Part shown: positions 41,336-51,000 of the stretch, piece after piece
Numbering within the stretch: position 1 is the stretch's first letter
Layout of the letters: each line of letters begins with the position of its first letter
NCBI RefSeq assembly: GCF_042651785.1
Contig: NZ_JBHSEC010000022.1
Location: forward strand, 62,001 to 126,000
Direction: 5' to 3'
Length of the DNA: 64,000 nucleotides
Source of the DNA: Chungangia koreensis
GTDB taxonomy: Bacteria; Bacillota; Bacilli; Bacillales_A; Planococcaceae
The notes under the pieces: generated by a model
Databases searched by the model: none
What the model was told of the DNA's origin: nothing
The model's input: the letters and a program-made list of their open reading frames with translations, nothing else
Program-made: the position numbers and the translations under genes

Positions 41336-41980
41336 ATGGATATATTCACGGAGAAGGAATTGCTGGATGTAATCGGCGAGTTATTTTCGGACGAAGTGTC
41401 GATTGCTGTATCGAACACAACCGAATATGTATACTACCGGCCAAGCAAACGTATCGATTTAAAAATCTCACCGGGCGATCCGGTCCGTGAAGGATCTTTA
41501 GCCTACAAGGCCATCCATTCCAAGCAAAAGCTATCCGAGTTTGTCAACCGTTCCGTATTGGGAGTTCCTTATCATGGGATGGCGGTTCCATTTCATCGTG
41601 ATGGGAAACTGGCGGGTTGTGTAACAGCTATATACCCTTCTTATACTGAAGGTCAATCCGTTATAACAATGAAAACTGAAGACGGTTGGATTCCTATTCC
41701 TTTTAATGAAGTGATATACGTAGAAGTGAAGGACCGTAAGACAACAGTCGTATCGGATCGAATTTCCGGTACGCACAAAAACTCTCTTCAAGAATTCGAA
41801 TATCTTCTTCCAAGGGATTCTTTCATCAGATGTCATCGTTCGTTCATCGTCAATGTCCATCAGATTAAAGAAATACATCCCGACACTCATTCAACTTTCG
41901 TTTTATCGATGATTGGTGGCCATCAGATTCCCGTAAGCCAATCCTATTCAAGTTATTTCCGAAAATTATTAGGTTTTTGA
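41336..41980 (+). CDS. LytTR-domain transcription regulator
   Basis: A 214-residue DNA-binding protein. Residues about 110-214 are a LytTR domain (IPFNEVIYVEVKDRKTTVVSD, FIRCHRSFIVNVHQIKEIHP). Residues 1-100 look like a small sensor domain of PAS type (GMAVPFHRDGKLAGCVTAIYP) and no receiver domain is present, so the signal is probably a metabolite. The ATG at 41336 follows GAAGGAGA; an upstream ATG at 41318 lacks a site. It sits directly upstream of the acetyl-CoA hydrolase/CoA-transferase gene, its likely target. Confidence 0.82.
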   Translation: MDIFTEKELLDVIGELFSDEVSIAVSNTTEYVYYRPSKRIDLKISPGDPVREGSLAYKAIHSKQKLSEFVNRSVLGVPYHGMAVPFHRDGKLAGCVTAIYPSYTEGQSVITMKTEDGWIPIPFNEVIYVEVKDRKTTVVSDRISGTHKNSLQEFEYLLPRDSFIRCHRSFIVNVHQIKEIHPDTHSTFVLSMIGGHQIPVSQSYSSYFRKLLGF

Positions 41981-41996
41981 ACCACAAAATATTCTG

Positions 41997-42033
41997 GCTC
42001 GCGCAATAGCATTTCTGCTTCGCGGGCTTTTTT
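41997..42033 (+). terminator. Terminator of the LytTR gene
   Basis: GCTCGCG (41997-42003) pairs with CGCGGGC (42021-42027), followed by six T residues. Confidence 0.75.
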
Positions 42034-42060
42034 ACTGTTCACTCCCCGTTTTTCCGAAAA

Positions 42061-42073
42061 TGAAAGCGCTTCA
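42061..42073 (+). promoter_or_regulatory. cre-like CcpA site upstream of the CoA-transferase gene
   Basis: TGAAAGCGCTTCA is a near-palindrome matching the core of cre (TGNAARCGNTWWCA, one base short). It lies 52 bp before the start codon and fits catabolite control of acetate metabolism. Confidence 0.55.
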
Positions 42074-42124
42074 GCTACAATAAGATTGGATAAATAGTAT
42101 ATAAATGAAAGAGGCATCAGGGAT

Positions 42125-43624
42125 ATGGACAAACTAAACCGAATTGAAAATGCAAAACTTCAGGAACGTGTCGTAACACCTGAAGAAGCTGCATCTTGGA
42201 TTACTGACGGCATGACACTGGGCCTAAGTGGGTTTACTCGTGCGGGTGACGTTAAGGCGGTCCCGATGGCACTCGTCAATCGTGCTGAAAACGAACAATT
42301 TAAAGTGAATGTATTTACAGGAGCTTCATTAGGTTCCGATGTTGATAAATTATTTGCAGCTGCGGGAATCGTCAACAAACGTCTTCCTTTCCAGGCAGAT
42401 GCGACGATGAGAAGCAAGATCAACAGTGGAGAAATGTACTTTGTTGATCAGCATCTTTCACATACGGCTGAATTACTTCGGGCAAATGTGCTTGAGCAAA
42501 TAGACTTTGCGATAATTGAGGCCATTTCAATAAAAGAAGATGGGACGATCATTCCGACTACTTCTACCGGCAACTCGTTAACGTTTGCTACAAACGCAAA
42601 AAATATTATTGTAGAAATTAATCTTGCACAATCGCCACTATTAGAAGGTGTTCATGATCTATTTGAACCCGGGAAACAAGGCGAGCGAGACCCGATTCCA
42701 TTGACGAAGGTCGATGATCGCATTGGAGACATAGGGATTAAAGTAAATCCTGAGAAAATTAAAGGGATTGTTTTCACAGATCAGCTCGACTCTCCTTCAA
42801 CCATCGTGCCGCCGGATGAAGAAACGGAAATTATGGCACAGCATCTGCTCTCCTTCCTTCGTAAGGAAATTGAAGCTGGCCGGTTGACGGAAAAACTTGC
42901 ACCTCTTCAATCGGGAATCGGTTCTGTGGCAAATGCTGTTCTACATGGTATGGTAAACTCCGAATTTGAGGGGCTCACGGTCTACTCGGAAGTGTTGCAG
43001 GATGCAGTGTTTGACTTGATGGATGCAGGGAAAGTGGACTTCGCTTCTTGCTGTTCTATCACATTGTCAGAAGAAAAGATGGCTCATGTGTTCAATAACT
43101 TTGAGCAATATCGTGATAAGATTGTCCTGCGTCCACAGGAAATCTCGAATCATCCTGAAATTATCCGTCGTCTCGGCTTGATTTCCATTAATACTGCTTT
43201 GGAGTTTGATATATACGGAAACGTTAACTCTACACATGTATCCGGAACGAAAATGATGAATGGTATCGGTGGATCCGGGGACTTTGCCCGTAACGCCCGA
43301 CTCGCTATTTTCGTTACAAAGTCGATTGCGAAGGACGGGAAGATTTCTTCCATCGTGCCATTTGTTTCTCACGTGGACCACACGGAACATGACGTTGATA
43401 TCGTTGTAACGGAACAAGGATATGCGGATCTACGCGGTTTGGCACCAAGACAGCGTGTTGAGTTAATCATTGAAAACTGCGCACATCCCATGTACAAAGA
43501 ACAATTGCGTGATTACTATGAAGAAGCACTTACTCGTGGTGGACAAACTCCACATGTATTAGAAAAAGCATTTTCCTGGCATACAAACTATGCTCAAAAC
43601 GGGACGATGCTACAAAAAGATTGA
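42125..43624 (+). CDS. Acetyl-CoA hydrolase/succinyl-CoA:acetate CoA-transferase
   Basis: A 499-residue CoA-transferase of the Cat1/AarC/ScpC group. ITDGMTLGLSGFTRAGDVKAVP at the start, GIGSVANAVLHGM (about residues 264-276) as the CoA/glycine loop, FASCCSITLS, and HVDHTEHDVDIVVTEQGYADLRGLAPRQR near the end are family marks; the catalytic Glu is probably that in LTVYSEVLQDA. It exchanges CoA between acetyl-CoA and succinate/acetate, or hydrolyses acetyl-CoA. Flanked by a cre-like site and by a LytTR regulator upstream. A terminator follows. Confidence 0.9.
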   Translation: MDKLNRIENAKLQERVVTPEEAASWITDGMTLGLSGFTRAGDVKAVPMALVNRAENEQFKVNVFTGASLGSDVDKLFAAAGIVNKRLPFQADATMRSKINSGEMYFVDQHLSHTAELLRANVLEQIDFAIIEAISIKEDGTIIPTTSTGNSLTFATNAKNIIVEINLAQSPLLEGVHDLFEPGKQGERDPIPLTKVDDRIGDIGIKVNPEKIKGIVFTDQLDSPSTIVPPDEETEIMAQHLLSFLRKEIEAGRLTEKLAPLQSGIGSVANAVLHGMVNSEFEGLTVYSEVLQDAVFDLMDAGKVDFASCCSITLSEEKMAHVFNNFEQYRDKIVLRPQEISNHPEIIRRLGLISINTALEFDIYGNVNSTHVSGTKMMNGIGGSGDFARNARLAIFVTKSIAKDGKISSIVPFVSHVDHTEHDVDIVVTEQGYADLRGLAPRQRVELIIENCAHPMYKEQLRDYYEEALTRGGQTPHVLEKAFSWHTNYAQNGTMLQKD

Positions 43625-43641
43625 GCAAAAATTCATCAGAG

Positions 43642-43680
43642 AAACTGCCTGTCCGAATTTGAGGACAGGCAGTTTTTTTG
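43642..43680 (+). terminator. Terminator of the CoA-transferase gene
   Basis: AAACTGCCTGTCC pairs with GGACAGGCAGTTT, then a T run. Confidence 0.9.
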
Positions 43681-43819
43681 GTCTAAACAATATTAATATA
43701 GTAAATAAACTAAATATAAAAATTATATAGACTAAAATAACTATTTGAATTATAATCTATTTACTCATAAGAGGAAACATTCTGATAACTTTTTCAGAAA
43801 CAAAGGGGGAAACTTAACC

Positions 43820-44989
43820 ATGAAGAGAAAATTATTCAACACATTAGCCGCTACAGCACTTTTCGCAGGCGTTTTAGCAGGCTGTGGAACTGATGGAGGA
43901 TCAGGTGCAAGCGGCGACACGATTAAAATTGGAGCTAACCTGGAATTATCAGGTAACGTAGCATCCTATGGTACATCCATCTATGATGGGGTCAAGTTAG
44001 CAATCAAAGAGATTAATGCAAATGGTGGAGTAAATGGCAAAAAACTTGAACCAATTGCCGTAGATAATAAGTCTGAAGCTTCTGAAGCAACAAATGGAGC
44101 ACTTAAACTTACTGATCAAGATAATGTACTGGCAATTATCGGAGCTGCAACAAGTGGTAACACAGTTGCTCAAGTTGAAGTGGCCAATAACGCAGAGACA
44201 ATTTTAATCTCTCCGTCAGGAACTGCATTGAATGTAACTGTGAATGATAAAGGGGAGTTAAACCCATATGCATTCCGTACAACATTCATTGACCCGTTCC
44301 AGGGGACAGTAGCTGCAAACTTTGCTATCAATGAATTAGGGATCAAAAAAGCAGCGGTTTACCAAGACAATGCAAGTGATTATGCAAAGGGCCTTGCTGA
44401 CGCATTCATCGAAACATTTGAAGCTGCCGGCGGTGAAATTGTAGCCGATGAAGCGTATGTAGCAAAAGATACTGACTTCCGTTCTACGTTGACACGTTTG
44501 AAGTCTGCAAGTCCTGAGTTCATCTTCATCCCTGGATATTATGAAGAGGTTGGATTGATCGTTAAACAAGCACGTGAAATGGGAATCGATGTACCACTTA
44601 TGGGTGGTGATGGTTGGGATTCTCCTACTTTGGTTGAACTTGCTGGAGCAGAAGCTTTGAATAATACATTCACAACAAACGCTTACTCGGCTAATGACCC
44701 AGATGAAAAAATCCAACAGTTCGTTAAAGCATTTGAAAAAGAGTATGACAAATCTCCAGACGGATTTAACGCTCTTGGATATGACACGGTATACCTATTG
44801 GCAGATGCAATTGAGCGTGCCGGAGAAGCGGATGCTGAGAAAGTAAGGGACGCCCTGGAACAAACGAAAGACTTTAAATTAGTGACAGGAACAGTAACAA
44901 TCGACGAAAACCACAACCCAGTCAAGTCTGCTACAATTCTTGAATACAAGGACGGTAAACAAGAGTTTAACTCGAAAGTAAATCCTTAA
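43820..44989 (+). CDS. Branched-chain amino-acid ABC transporter substrate-binding lipoprotein
   Basis: A 389-residue lipoprotein with signal MKRKLFNTLAATALFAGVLAGCG (lipidated Cys22) and the LivJ/LivK two-lobe fold: IKIGANLELSGNVASYG, AIIGAATSGNTVAQVEVAN, FIFIPGYYEEVGLIVKQAREMG and GYDTVYLLADAIERAG. The ATG at 43820 follows AAAGGGGGAAAC. It captures Leu/Ile/Val or related ligands at the surface for the permease and ATPases that follow. A hairpin at 45003-45022 separates it from livH, which would keep it more abundant than the membrane parts. Confidence 0.92.
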   Translation: MKRKLFNTLAATALFAGVLAGCGTDGGSGASGDTIKIGANLELSGNVASYGTSIYDGVKLAIKEINANGGVNGKKLEPIAVDNKSEASEATNGALKLTDQDNVLAIIGAATSGNTVAQVEVANNAETILISPSGTALNVTVNDKGELNPYAFRTTFIDPFQGTVAANFAINELGIKKAAVYQDNASDYAKGLADAFIETFEAAGGEIVADEAYVAKDTDFRSTLTRLKSASPEFIFIPGYYEEVGLIVKQAREMGIDVPLMGGDGWDSPTLVELAGAEALNNTFTTNAYSANDPDEKIQQFVKAFEKEYDKSPDGFNALGYDTVYLLADAIERAGEADAEKVRDALEQTKDFKLVTGTVTIDENHNPVKSATILEYKDGKQEFNSKVNP

Positions 44990-45002
44990 TGCACAAATGG
45001 AT

Positions 45003-45022
45003 TGGGAGGAGACATCCTCCCA
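45003..45022 (+). terminator. Intra-operon hairpin between substrate-binding protein and livH
   Basis: TGGGAGGA (45003-45010) pairs with TCCTCCCA (45015-45022) followed by TTTCTATTTC. A weak T tract suggests partial termination. Confidence 0.6.
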
Positions 45023-45110
45023 TTTCTATTTCTTAAACTATCTTTAGCAAATGAAAAGATTCCGCTTAATGCAATAAGTTAACTAAAGTTTCGTAAAGGG
45101 GGAAGCGGAC

Positions 45111-45986
45111 ATGGAGTGGTTCCAGCAGTTGGTGAACGGGATTTCCCTTGGCAGTATTTACGCGTTGATCGCACTCGGGTACACAATGGTGTACGGAATT
45201 ATTAAATTGATCAACTTCGCACATGGGGAAGTATTTATGGTAGGTTCATTCATCGGCTTTTATTCAATTGTGGGGTTCGGACTCGATTTCTTCACAGCCC
45301 TTATACTGGCAATGGCGTTGTGTGCCATATTCGGTGTATTGATAGAACGGGTTGCGTATAGACGGCTCAGAAGTGCTACACGTATTGCGGCACTAATCAC
45401 TGCGATCGGTGTGTCTTTCCTCATCCAATATACGTTTATACGAATTCGGGGAGCCGGTCCTGAAGCCTATCCGGAAGTATTTACAAACCGTACATTTGAG
45501 CTTTTTGGCGCTCAAATTAGCATGAAATCTGTTTTAATCTTGTCTGTTTCAATCGGTTTGATGGTCATCCTTCAATTTATCGTACATAAAACGAAAATCG
45601 GGAAGGCCATGCGTGCAGTATCCCAAGATACCGAAACAGCGCGTCTGATGGGCATCAACGTGGATAATACCATTTCCGCAACGTTTGCGATCGGTTCCTC
45701 ATTGGCAGGAGCAGCTGGGGTAATCTTTGGTTTGTACTATACAAAAATTGACCCGTTAATGGGCGTTATTCCCGGTATTAAGGCATTTATAGCGGCGGTA
45801 TTGGGAGGAATCGGCATTATCCCTGGAGCGATGGTCGGTGGACTCTTACTGGGTGTGGTCGAGACAGCAGTAAGTGCTTCAGGCTACTCATTATGGAGGG
45901 ATGCGGCGGCATTCGTCATCCTGATTTTAATTTTAATCTTCAGACCTAACGGGCTATTTGGCAAGAATGCCCGAGAGAAAGTGTAG
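45111..45986 (+). CDS. livH: Branched-chain amino-acid ABC transporter permease LivH
   Basis: A 291-residue permease with about eight membrane segments. NGISLGSIYALIALGYTMVYGIIKLINFAHGE and the cytoplasmic loop AMRAVSQDTETARLMGIN are typical LivH. GGGGGAAGC precedes the ATG. It forms the channel with LivM; 11 bp separate it from livM. Confidence 0.95.
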   Translation: MEWFQQLVNGISLGSIYALIALGYTMVYGIIKLINFAHGEVFMVGSFIGFYSIVGFGLDFFTALILAMALCAIFGVLIERVAYRRLRSATRIAALITAIGVSFLIQYTFIRIRGAGPEAYPEVFTNRTFELFGAQISMKSVLILSVSIGLMVILQFIVHKTKIGKAMRAVSQDTETARLMGINVDNTISATFAIGSSLAGAAGVIFGLYYTKIDPLMGVIPGIKAFIAAVLGGIGIIPGAMVGGLLLGVVETAVSASGYSLWRDAAAFVILILILIFRPNGLFGKNAREKV

Positions 45987-45997
45987 GTGGGCGGACT

Positions 45998-46951
45998 ATG
46001 AAAAACAAATTAAACAAGTTTTGGGTCTTCATTGTCGTTGCAGCTGTTGTTTATGGTGTTGTGCAAGCCCTCATCTCCACAGGCATTCTAAATAACTACA
46101 ACACAAATACACTGATCTTAATGGCCATCAATATCATGCTGGCAGTAAGTTTGCATCTTGTCATCGGAATCACCGGCCAATTCTCGATCGGGCACGCTGG
46201 GTTCATGGCTGTCGGAGCATATGTTTCTGCTATTATTACAGTAAAATTAGGGCTTCCGTTCATCGTTGCCATTGGTATTGGTGGGGTTGTGGCTATGCTT
46301 GCGGGTCTGTTAGTCGGCATACCGACACTTCGTCTACGCGGAGACTACTTAGCCATAGCGACACTCGGTTTTGCAGAAATTATCCGGATTATTTTCTTGA
46401 ATATCGATTATGTCGGCGGAGCAGCAGGGATGCAAGTATCAAAGTTGACAACTTGGACTTTTGCCTTCATCTGTATGGTCATTACTATTGCGGTTGTGTC
46501 TAACTTTACAAATTCGCGTCATGGCCGTGCGTGTCTATCGGTCCGTGAAAACGAAGTAGCAGCAGACGCTATGGGAATCAATACAACGTATTACAAGGTG
46601 GCCGCATTTGCAATCGGGTCATTATTTGCAGGAGTAGCGGGAGCAATATACTCCCACAACTTCTATATCATCCAACCGGCTAACTTTGGGTTCTTGAAGT
46701 CTTTTGATATCCTGATCTTCGTCGTACTAGGTGGTTTAGGTAGCTTATCAGGTGCAGTCATTTCCGCTATTTTGCTGACGATTGTTTCTACATATCTACA
46801 GGCATTCCCGGAAATGCGTATGATATTCTACAGTTTAGTCCTGATTGTAGTCATGCTTTACCGTCCACAGGGATTAATGGGAACACGCGAAATTACAGAT
46901 CTATTGCCGACAGGAAAGTTCCGGAAGGGGGCTGCCCAAGGTGTCAAATAA
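45998..46951 (+). CDS. livM: Branched-chain amino-acid ABC transporter permease LivM
   Basis: A 317-residue permease with about nine membrane segments. IGITGQFSIGHAGFMAVGAYVSA and RLRGDYLAIATLGFAEIIRII, then GRACLSVRENEVAADAMGIN (coupling loop), are family marks. It partners LivH. Its end overlaps the GTG start of livG by 11 bases. Confidence 0.95.
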   Translation: MKNKLNKFWVFIVVAAVVYGVVQALISTGILNNYNTNTLILMAINIMLAVSLHLVIGITGQFSIGHAGFMAVGAYVSAIITVKLGLPFIVAIGIGGVVAMLAGLLVGIPTLRLRGDYLAIATLGFAEIIRIIFLNIDYVGGAAGMQVSKLTTWTFAFICMVITIAVVSNFTNSRHGRACLSVRENEVAADAMGINTTYYKVAAFAIGSLFAGVAGAIYSHNFYIIQPANFGFLKSFDILIFVVLGGLGSLSGAVISAILLTIVSTYLQAFPEMRMIFYSLVLIVVMLYRPQGLMGTREITDLLPTGKFRKGAAQGVK

Positions 46952-47726
46952 CCACATATTAAAAGTTGATAACGTAGGTATCCGCTTCGGGGGTTTGAAG
47001 GCAGTATCAGGATTTAATATGGAATTGCATCAAGGTGAACTTGTGGGTCTAATTGGTCCGAATGGTGCGGGAAAGACTACGAGTTTCAATATGCTGACAG
47101 GCGTTTATACGCCGTCAGAAGGAGAAATCATATTCGAAGGAAAAAAAGTGAACGGTCTTCCGCCATTCAAAGTAACACGGTTAGGAATCAGCCGGACGTT
47201 CCAGAATATTCGCCTGTTCAGTGAAATGTCAGTTTTGGATAACGTAAAGGTTGCTTATCATTCACAGGCAAAACACACGATGATCAGTTCGATTCTCAGG
47301 TTACCATCTCACTTTATAGGTGAAAAGGAGATGGAGGAAAAGTCCATCGAGTTCCTGAAGATCTTCAATTTGGACGGAGATATGCACGAAAAGGCAAAGA
47401 ATCTCCCGTACGGGAAACAGCGCCGCCTTGAAATAGCACGAGCTCTTGCGGCTGGTCCAAAGCTTTTGCTATTGGATGAACCGGCAGCAGGTATGAATCC
47501 GAAGGAAACTGCGGAACTAATGTCGCTCATCGCGTTCATTCGTGAGAAATTTGACTTGACGATTCTATTGATTGAACATGATATGAATTTAGTCATGGGG
47601 ATTTGTGAGCGGATTTATGTCCTCGACCACGGACAATTGATCGCTGAAGGAACGCCGGAAGAAATCCGCAATAATCCGAAAGTTATTGAGGCGTATTTGG
47701 GAGAGGAGGTTCCTGCACATGCTTAG
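46941..47726 (+). CDS. livG: Branched-chain amino-acid ABC transporter ATPase LivG
   Basis: A 261-residue ATPase starting at GTG 46941 within livM. Walker A GPNGAGKT (about residues 37-44), the LivG-specific TRLGISRTFQNIRLFSEMSVLDNV, signature region LPYGKQRRLEIARAL, Walker B LLLDEPAAGMNP, and LIEHDMNLVMGICERI are present. It pairs with LivF. Confidence 0.95.
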   Translation: MSNNHILKVDNVGIRFGGLKAVSGFNMELHQGELVGLIGPNGAGKTTSFNMLTGVYTPSEGEIIFEGKKVNGLPPFKVTRLGISRTFQNIRLFSEMSVLDNVKVAYHSQAKHTMISSILRLPSHFIGEKEMEEKSIEFLKIFNLDGDMHEKAKNLPYGKQRRLEIARALAAGPKLLLLDEPAAGMNPKETAELMSLIAFIREKFDLTILLIEHDMNLVMGICERIYVLDHGQLIAEGTPEEIRNNPKVIEAYLGEEVPAHA

Positions 47727-48429
47727 TGTCAAAGACATCGATGTCTATTACGGGAACATCCATGCACTGAAAGGACTTTCCCTCGATGTAAATGAAGGAG
47801 AGATTGTAACATTGATCGGTGCAAATGGCGCGGGAAAAACAACCCTGTTAAAAACATTATCTGGCCTATTGAAGCCGAAGAACGGAACGATTCACTATAT
47901 GAATGAATCGATTGTCGGCAAACAAGCTCAAACAATCGTAAAAGCGGGTATTTCACACGTACCGGAGGGGCGCCGAGTCTTTGCTACGATGTCTGTTGAA
48001 GAAAATTTAGAGTTAGGTGCTTATTCACGTAAAGATAAGAATGGTATAGAAAAGGACATGGCGAAAGTGTATGAAACTTTCCCGAGACTTCATGAACGCC
48101 GCAAGCAACTTTCGGGCACTCTCTCTGGCGGGGAGCAGCAAATGCTGGCAATGGGCCGTGCCATTATGGCGAAGCCAAAGCTATTGTTGCTGGATGAACC
48201 TTCGATGGGTCTGGCACCTTTAATGGTTCAGACTATTTTCCGAATTGTTGAGGAGATCAATAAAGAAGGCACGACCATTCTTCTTGTTGAGCAAAATGCA
48301 AATATGGCATTATCTGTAGCGAATCGCGCATATGTCATTGAGACGGGCCGCGTAACGCTGTCAGGTACAGCAAAAGAGCTTCAAGCAAGTGACGATATTA
48401 AAATGGCTTATTTAGGTGGGCACGTCTAA
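47719..48429 (+). CDS. livF: Branched-chain amino-acid ABC transporter ATPase LivF
   Basis: A 236-residue ATPase. The ATG at 47719 follows GAGGAGGT and overlaps the livG stop by eight bases; a longer in-frame start at 47686 lacks a site. Walker A GANGAGKTT, ISHVPEGRRVFATMSVEENL, signature LSGGEQQM and Walker B LLLDEPSMGLAP are the usual LivF blocks. It closes the five-gene operon, and a terminator follows. Confidence 0.95.
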   Translation: MLSVKDIDVYYGNIHALKGLSLDVNEGEIVTLIGANGAGKTTLLKTLSGLLKPKNGTIHYMNESIVGKQAQTIVKAGISHVPEGRRVFATMSVEENLELGAYSRKDKNGIEKDMAKVYETFPRLHERRKQLSGTLSGGEQQMLAMGRAIMAKPKLLLLDEPSMGLAPLMVQTIFRIVEEINKEGTTILLVEQNANMALSVANRAYVIETGRVTLSGTAKELQASDDIKMAYLGGHV

Positions 48430-48435
48430 AACAAG

Positions 48436-48473
48436 AAACGGCTTTTCCGATAAAACGGAAGAAGCCGTTTTTT
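48436..48473 (+). terminator. Terminator of the liv operon
   Basis: AAACGGCTTTTCCG pairs with CGGAAGAAGCCGTTT around a short A-rich loop, then TTTTTT. Confidence 0.88.
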
Positions 48474-48652
48474 CTCTCTGGAATTCTAATATTGGGAATA
48501 GAGACGTACACTGTTTACATAGTTATAGTACAATCGGCACTAAAACTACCATGTAAATAGTTTCATTTTCTATTATTTCTGAAAATTAAATATAATTATT
48601 GATTTTTGTATGATACTCTATTTCCAATTACGAGAAAAGGGGAGAAATTCAC

Positions 48653-50149
48653 GTGAATTTCAAAAAGCGATGGAAGAGATGGTTGGTGATTATGATGTTA
48701 ACAACAGGTGCATTCATTCCATATGTACAAGCGCCGGAACCTATGACAGTAACTGCTTCAGAGGGATATGCTGATCTAAGTGCACAACTCCGTGATATTT
48801 TAAAGGACGAACGGATTAAGGGGGCAATCGCAGGCGTAAGTGTACGAAAAGCTTCTGACGGGGAATTGCTATTTTCGCACTTCGGTGATATCCGCCTTCA
48901 TCCTGCTTCTAATATGAAGCTACTTACAGGTGCTGCGGCTTTGGAAATCTTAGGCCCTGAACACCGATTTACAACGGAAGTATTTACAGAAGGAAAAGTT
49001 AACGAAGGTACACTGAATGGAGACCTTTACTTAAAAGGAAAAGGGGATCCGACCTTACTGAAGGCGGACTTCGACCAATTGGCAGCAGATGTGAAGAAAG
49101 CTGGAATCCGTGTAATTAACGGAGACTTGATCGCAGACGATAGCTGGTACGATAACGTTCGCCTTTCTCAAGACTTGAACTGGTCTGACGAATCGTTCTA
49201 TACCGGTTCTCAAGTTTCGGCGCTGACAGCTTCTCCTAATGAAGATTACGATTCAGGAACAGTCATAGTGGCAGTAAATCCTGGTTCAGAAGGCGAGCCT
49301 GCTAAAGTGACGCTTGATCCTTTTACAGACTATGTAACAATCGTGAATAAGGCTAAGACCGTTGCTAAAGGCGGTAAAAAGGATATCAGCATTGAGAGGG
49401 AACACGGAACGAATACTATTATCGTTGAAGGAACAATTCCTGTAGATGGTTCTCAATCACGTTCATGGGTAGCGGTATGGGAGCCAACTGGCTATGCACT
49501 TGATCTATTTAAGAAATCACTACAGGAAGCGGGAGTCCAATTTACCGGCCATTCCAAAACAGGCTTTGCCGTAACACCTAAAGAGTCCAAATTAGTGGCT
49601 TCCAAGGATTCCATGCCATTGAAAGAGTTAATGATTCCATTTATGAAACTCAGCAACAACGGTCACGCAGAAGTGTTAGTAAAGGAACTGGGCAGAAAAG
49701 TATACGGTGAGGGTTCTTGGGATAAAGGGTTGGAAGTATTGGAAGAAGCAGCAGACGGATGGGGAATGGATACGTCTACAATGATGCTTCGGGATGGTTC
49801 TGGTATGTCCCATAAGAATATGATTCCTGCAGATGAAATCTCAAAAATGCTTGTTGCGGTTCAGGAAAAGCCTTATTTTGCTGAATACTTGAAATCTCTT
49901 CCGGTGTCAGGAGCGGCTGATCGTATGGTCGGCGGAACACTTCGGGGCAGAATGAAAGGAACAGCCGCTGAAAATAATGTAAAAGCTAAAACAGGCTCCC
50001 TAACAGCGGTTTCCTCATTATCCGGTTACGTGACGACACAGGCAGGGGAAGAACTCGTCTTCTCAATTATGATCAATAATGACCTGACGACGGTCACACC
50101 GATTGAGGATGCGCTCGTCACCGCAATTGCGAATTATAACGGGAGATAA
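48653..50149 (+). CDS. dacB: D-alanyl-D-alanine carboxypeptidase/endopeptidase (PBP4 type)
   Basis: A 498-residue secreted penicillin-binding protein of the S13 family. The N-terminal hydrophobic stretch (residues 10-27) with a following ASEG is a signal peptide. Catalytic motifs: S86-N-M-K89 in HPASNMKLLTG, SNN in MKLSNNGHAEV (about residue 335) and KTG in VKAKTGSLTAVS (about 447). It trims stem peptides or crosslinks in the wall. The GTG start at 48653 follows AAGGGGAGA. It is monocistronic with a terminator at 50157. Confidence 0.93.
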   Translation: MNFKKRWKRWLVIMMLTTGAFIPYVQAPEPMTVTASEGYADLSAQLRDILKDERIKGAIAGVSVRKASDGELLFSHFGDIRLHPASNMKLLTGAAALEILGPEHRFTTEVFTEGKVNEGTLNGDLYLKGKGDPTLLKADFDQLAADVKKAGIRVINGDLIADDSWYDNVRLSQDLNWSDESFYTGSQVSALTASPNEDYDSGTVIVAVNPGSEGEPAKVTLDPFTDYVTIVNKAKTVAKGGKKDISIEREHGTNTIIVEGTIPVDGSQSRSWVAVWEPTGYALDLFKKSLQEAGVQFTGHSKTGFAVTPKESKLVASKDSMPLKELMIPFMKLSNNGHAEVLVKELGRKVYGEGSWDKGLEVLEEAADGWGMDTSTMMLRDGSGMSHKNMIPADEISKMLVAVQEKPYFAEYLKSLPVSGAADRMVGGTLRGRMKGTAAENNVKAKTGSLTAVSSLSGYVTTQAGEELVFSIMINNDLTTVTPIEDALVTAIANYNGR

Positions 50150-50156
50150 AACCAAA

Positions 50157-50194
50157 AAGGATCTCATCCAACTAAAATGGAGAGATCCTTTCTT
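50157..50194. terminator. Terminator between dacB and convergent rluF
   Basis: AAAGGATCTC (50157-50166) pairs with GAGATCCTTT (50182-50191). T residues flank both sides. Confidence 0.78.
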
Positions 50195-50196
50195 AA

Positions 50197-50901
50197 TTAT
50201 CGTTTTGGTTGATAATCGAGCTCTAAAAATAGTTCTTTCAGTTCCTGCTCTGTCAGGTCACGCCATTTCCCAACAGGCAAATGACCAAGCTCGATGTTCA
50301 TAATCCGAATCCGTTGCAGGCTTCGAACATTATAACCGAGTGCTGAGCACATACGCCGGATTTGGCGATTTAGTCCTTGCATCAAAATGATCTTGAATAC
50401 ATTTTTTGATAGTTTCTCAACTCGGGCAGGAAGTGTTACAGTATCCAAAATTTCAACGCCAGAGGACATCTTCTCTAAGAACTCATGGGTGATTGGTTTG
50501 TCTACAGTCACGATATATTCTTTTTCGTGGCGGCCTTCTACCCGAAGAATTTCATTGACGATATCTCCATCGTTTGTGAGTAATATCAGGCCTTCTGAAT
50601 CCTTATCAAGTCGGCCGATGTGGAAGATTCGTAACGGATGATTAACAAAGTCGACAATGTTTCCCTTCACATGCCGTTCTGTTGTACTTGTAATACCTAC
50701 TGGTTTGTTTAGGGCAATGTAGACAAGCTGGTGTTCTGCCTTAACCGGCTTTCCGTCAACTCGAACATCATCGCCTTGTTCAACTTGACTTCCGAGTTCC
50801 GCTGGCTTGCCATTAATGGTTACTCGCCCGTCCGAAATCCATTGATCGGCACCGCGTCTTGAGACGATTCCTGTTTCACTTAAGTATTTATTGATCCGCA
50901 T
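50197..50901 (-). CDS. rluF: RluF-type 23S rRNA pseudouridine synthase
   Basis: A 234-residue RsuA/RluB/E/F-family enzyme: S4 RNA-binding domain (residues 1-50, MRINKYLSETGIVSRRGADQ), then the catalytic domain with Asp99 in GRLDKDSEGLILLTND. GLNRQIRRMCSALGYNVRSLQRIRI is the closing family motif. RluF of E. coli modifies U2604 of 23S rRNA; the RluF assignment over RluB or RsuA rests on the RRMCSALGYNV block and is less certain than the class. Confidence 0.85.
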   Translation of the reverse strand: MRINKYLSETGIVSRRGADQWISDGRVTINGKPAELGSQVEQGDDVRVDGKPVKAEHQLVYIALNKPVGITSTTERHVKGNIVDFVNHPLRIFHIGRLDKDSEGLILLTNDGDIVNEILRVEGRHEKEYIVTVDKPITHEFLEKMSSGVEILDTVTLPARVEKLSKNVFKIILMQGLNRQIRRMCSALGYNVRSLQRIRIMNIELGHLPVGKWRDLTEQELKELFLELDYQPKR

Positions 50902-51000
50902 ACTCTCACCTGCTTTTTTCGTTGAGAACAGTATAGCGTAAAATGTGAGATTCTACATCGATTTTCATTTTGCTATGATGAGGAAAAGGGAGATGGAAGC

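Noticed and set aside
43770..43815. CodY box before the branched-chain amino-acid operon
   Set aside because: The best match to AATTTTCWGAAAATT has about five mismatches, too weak to annotate.
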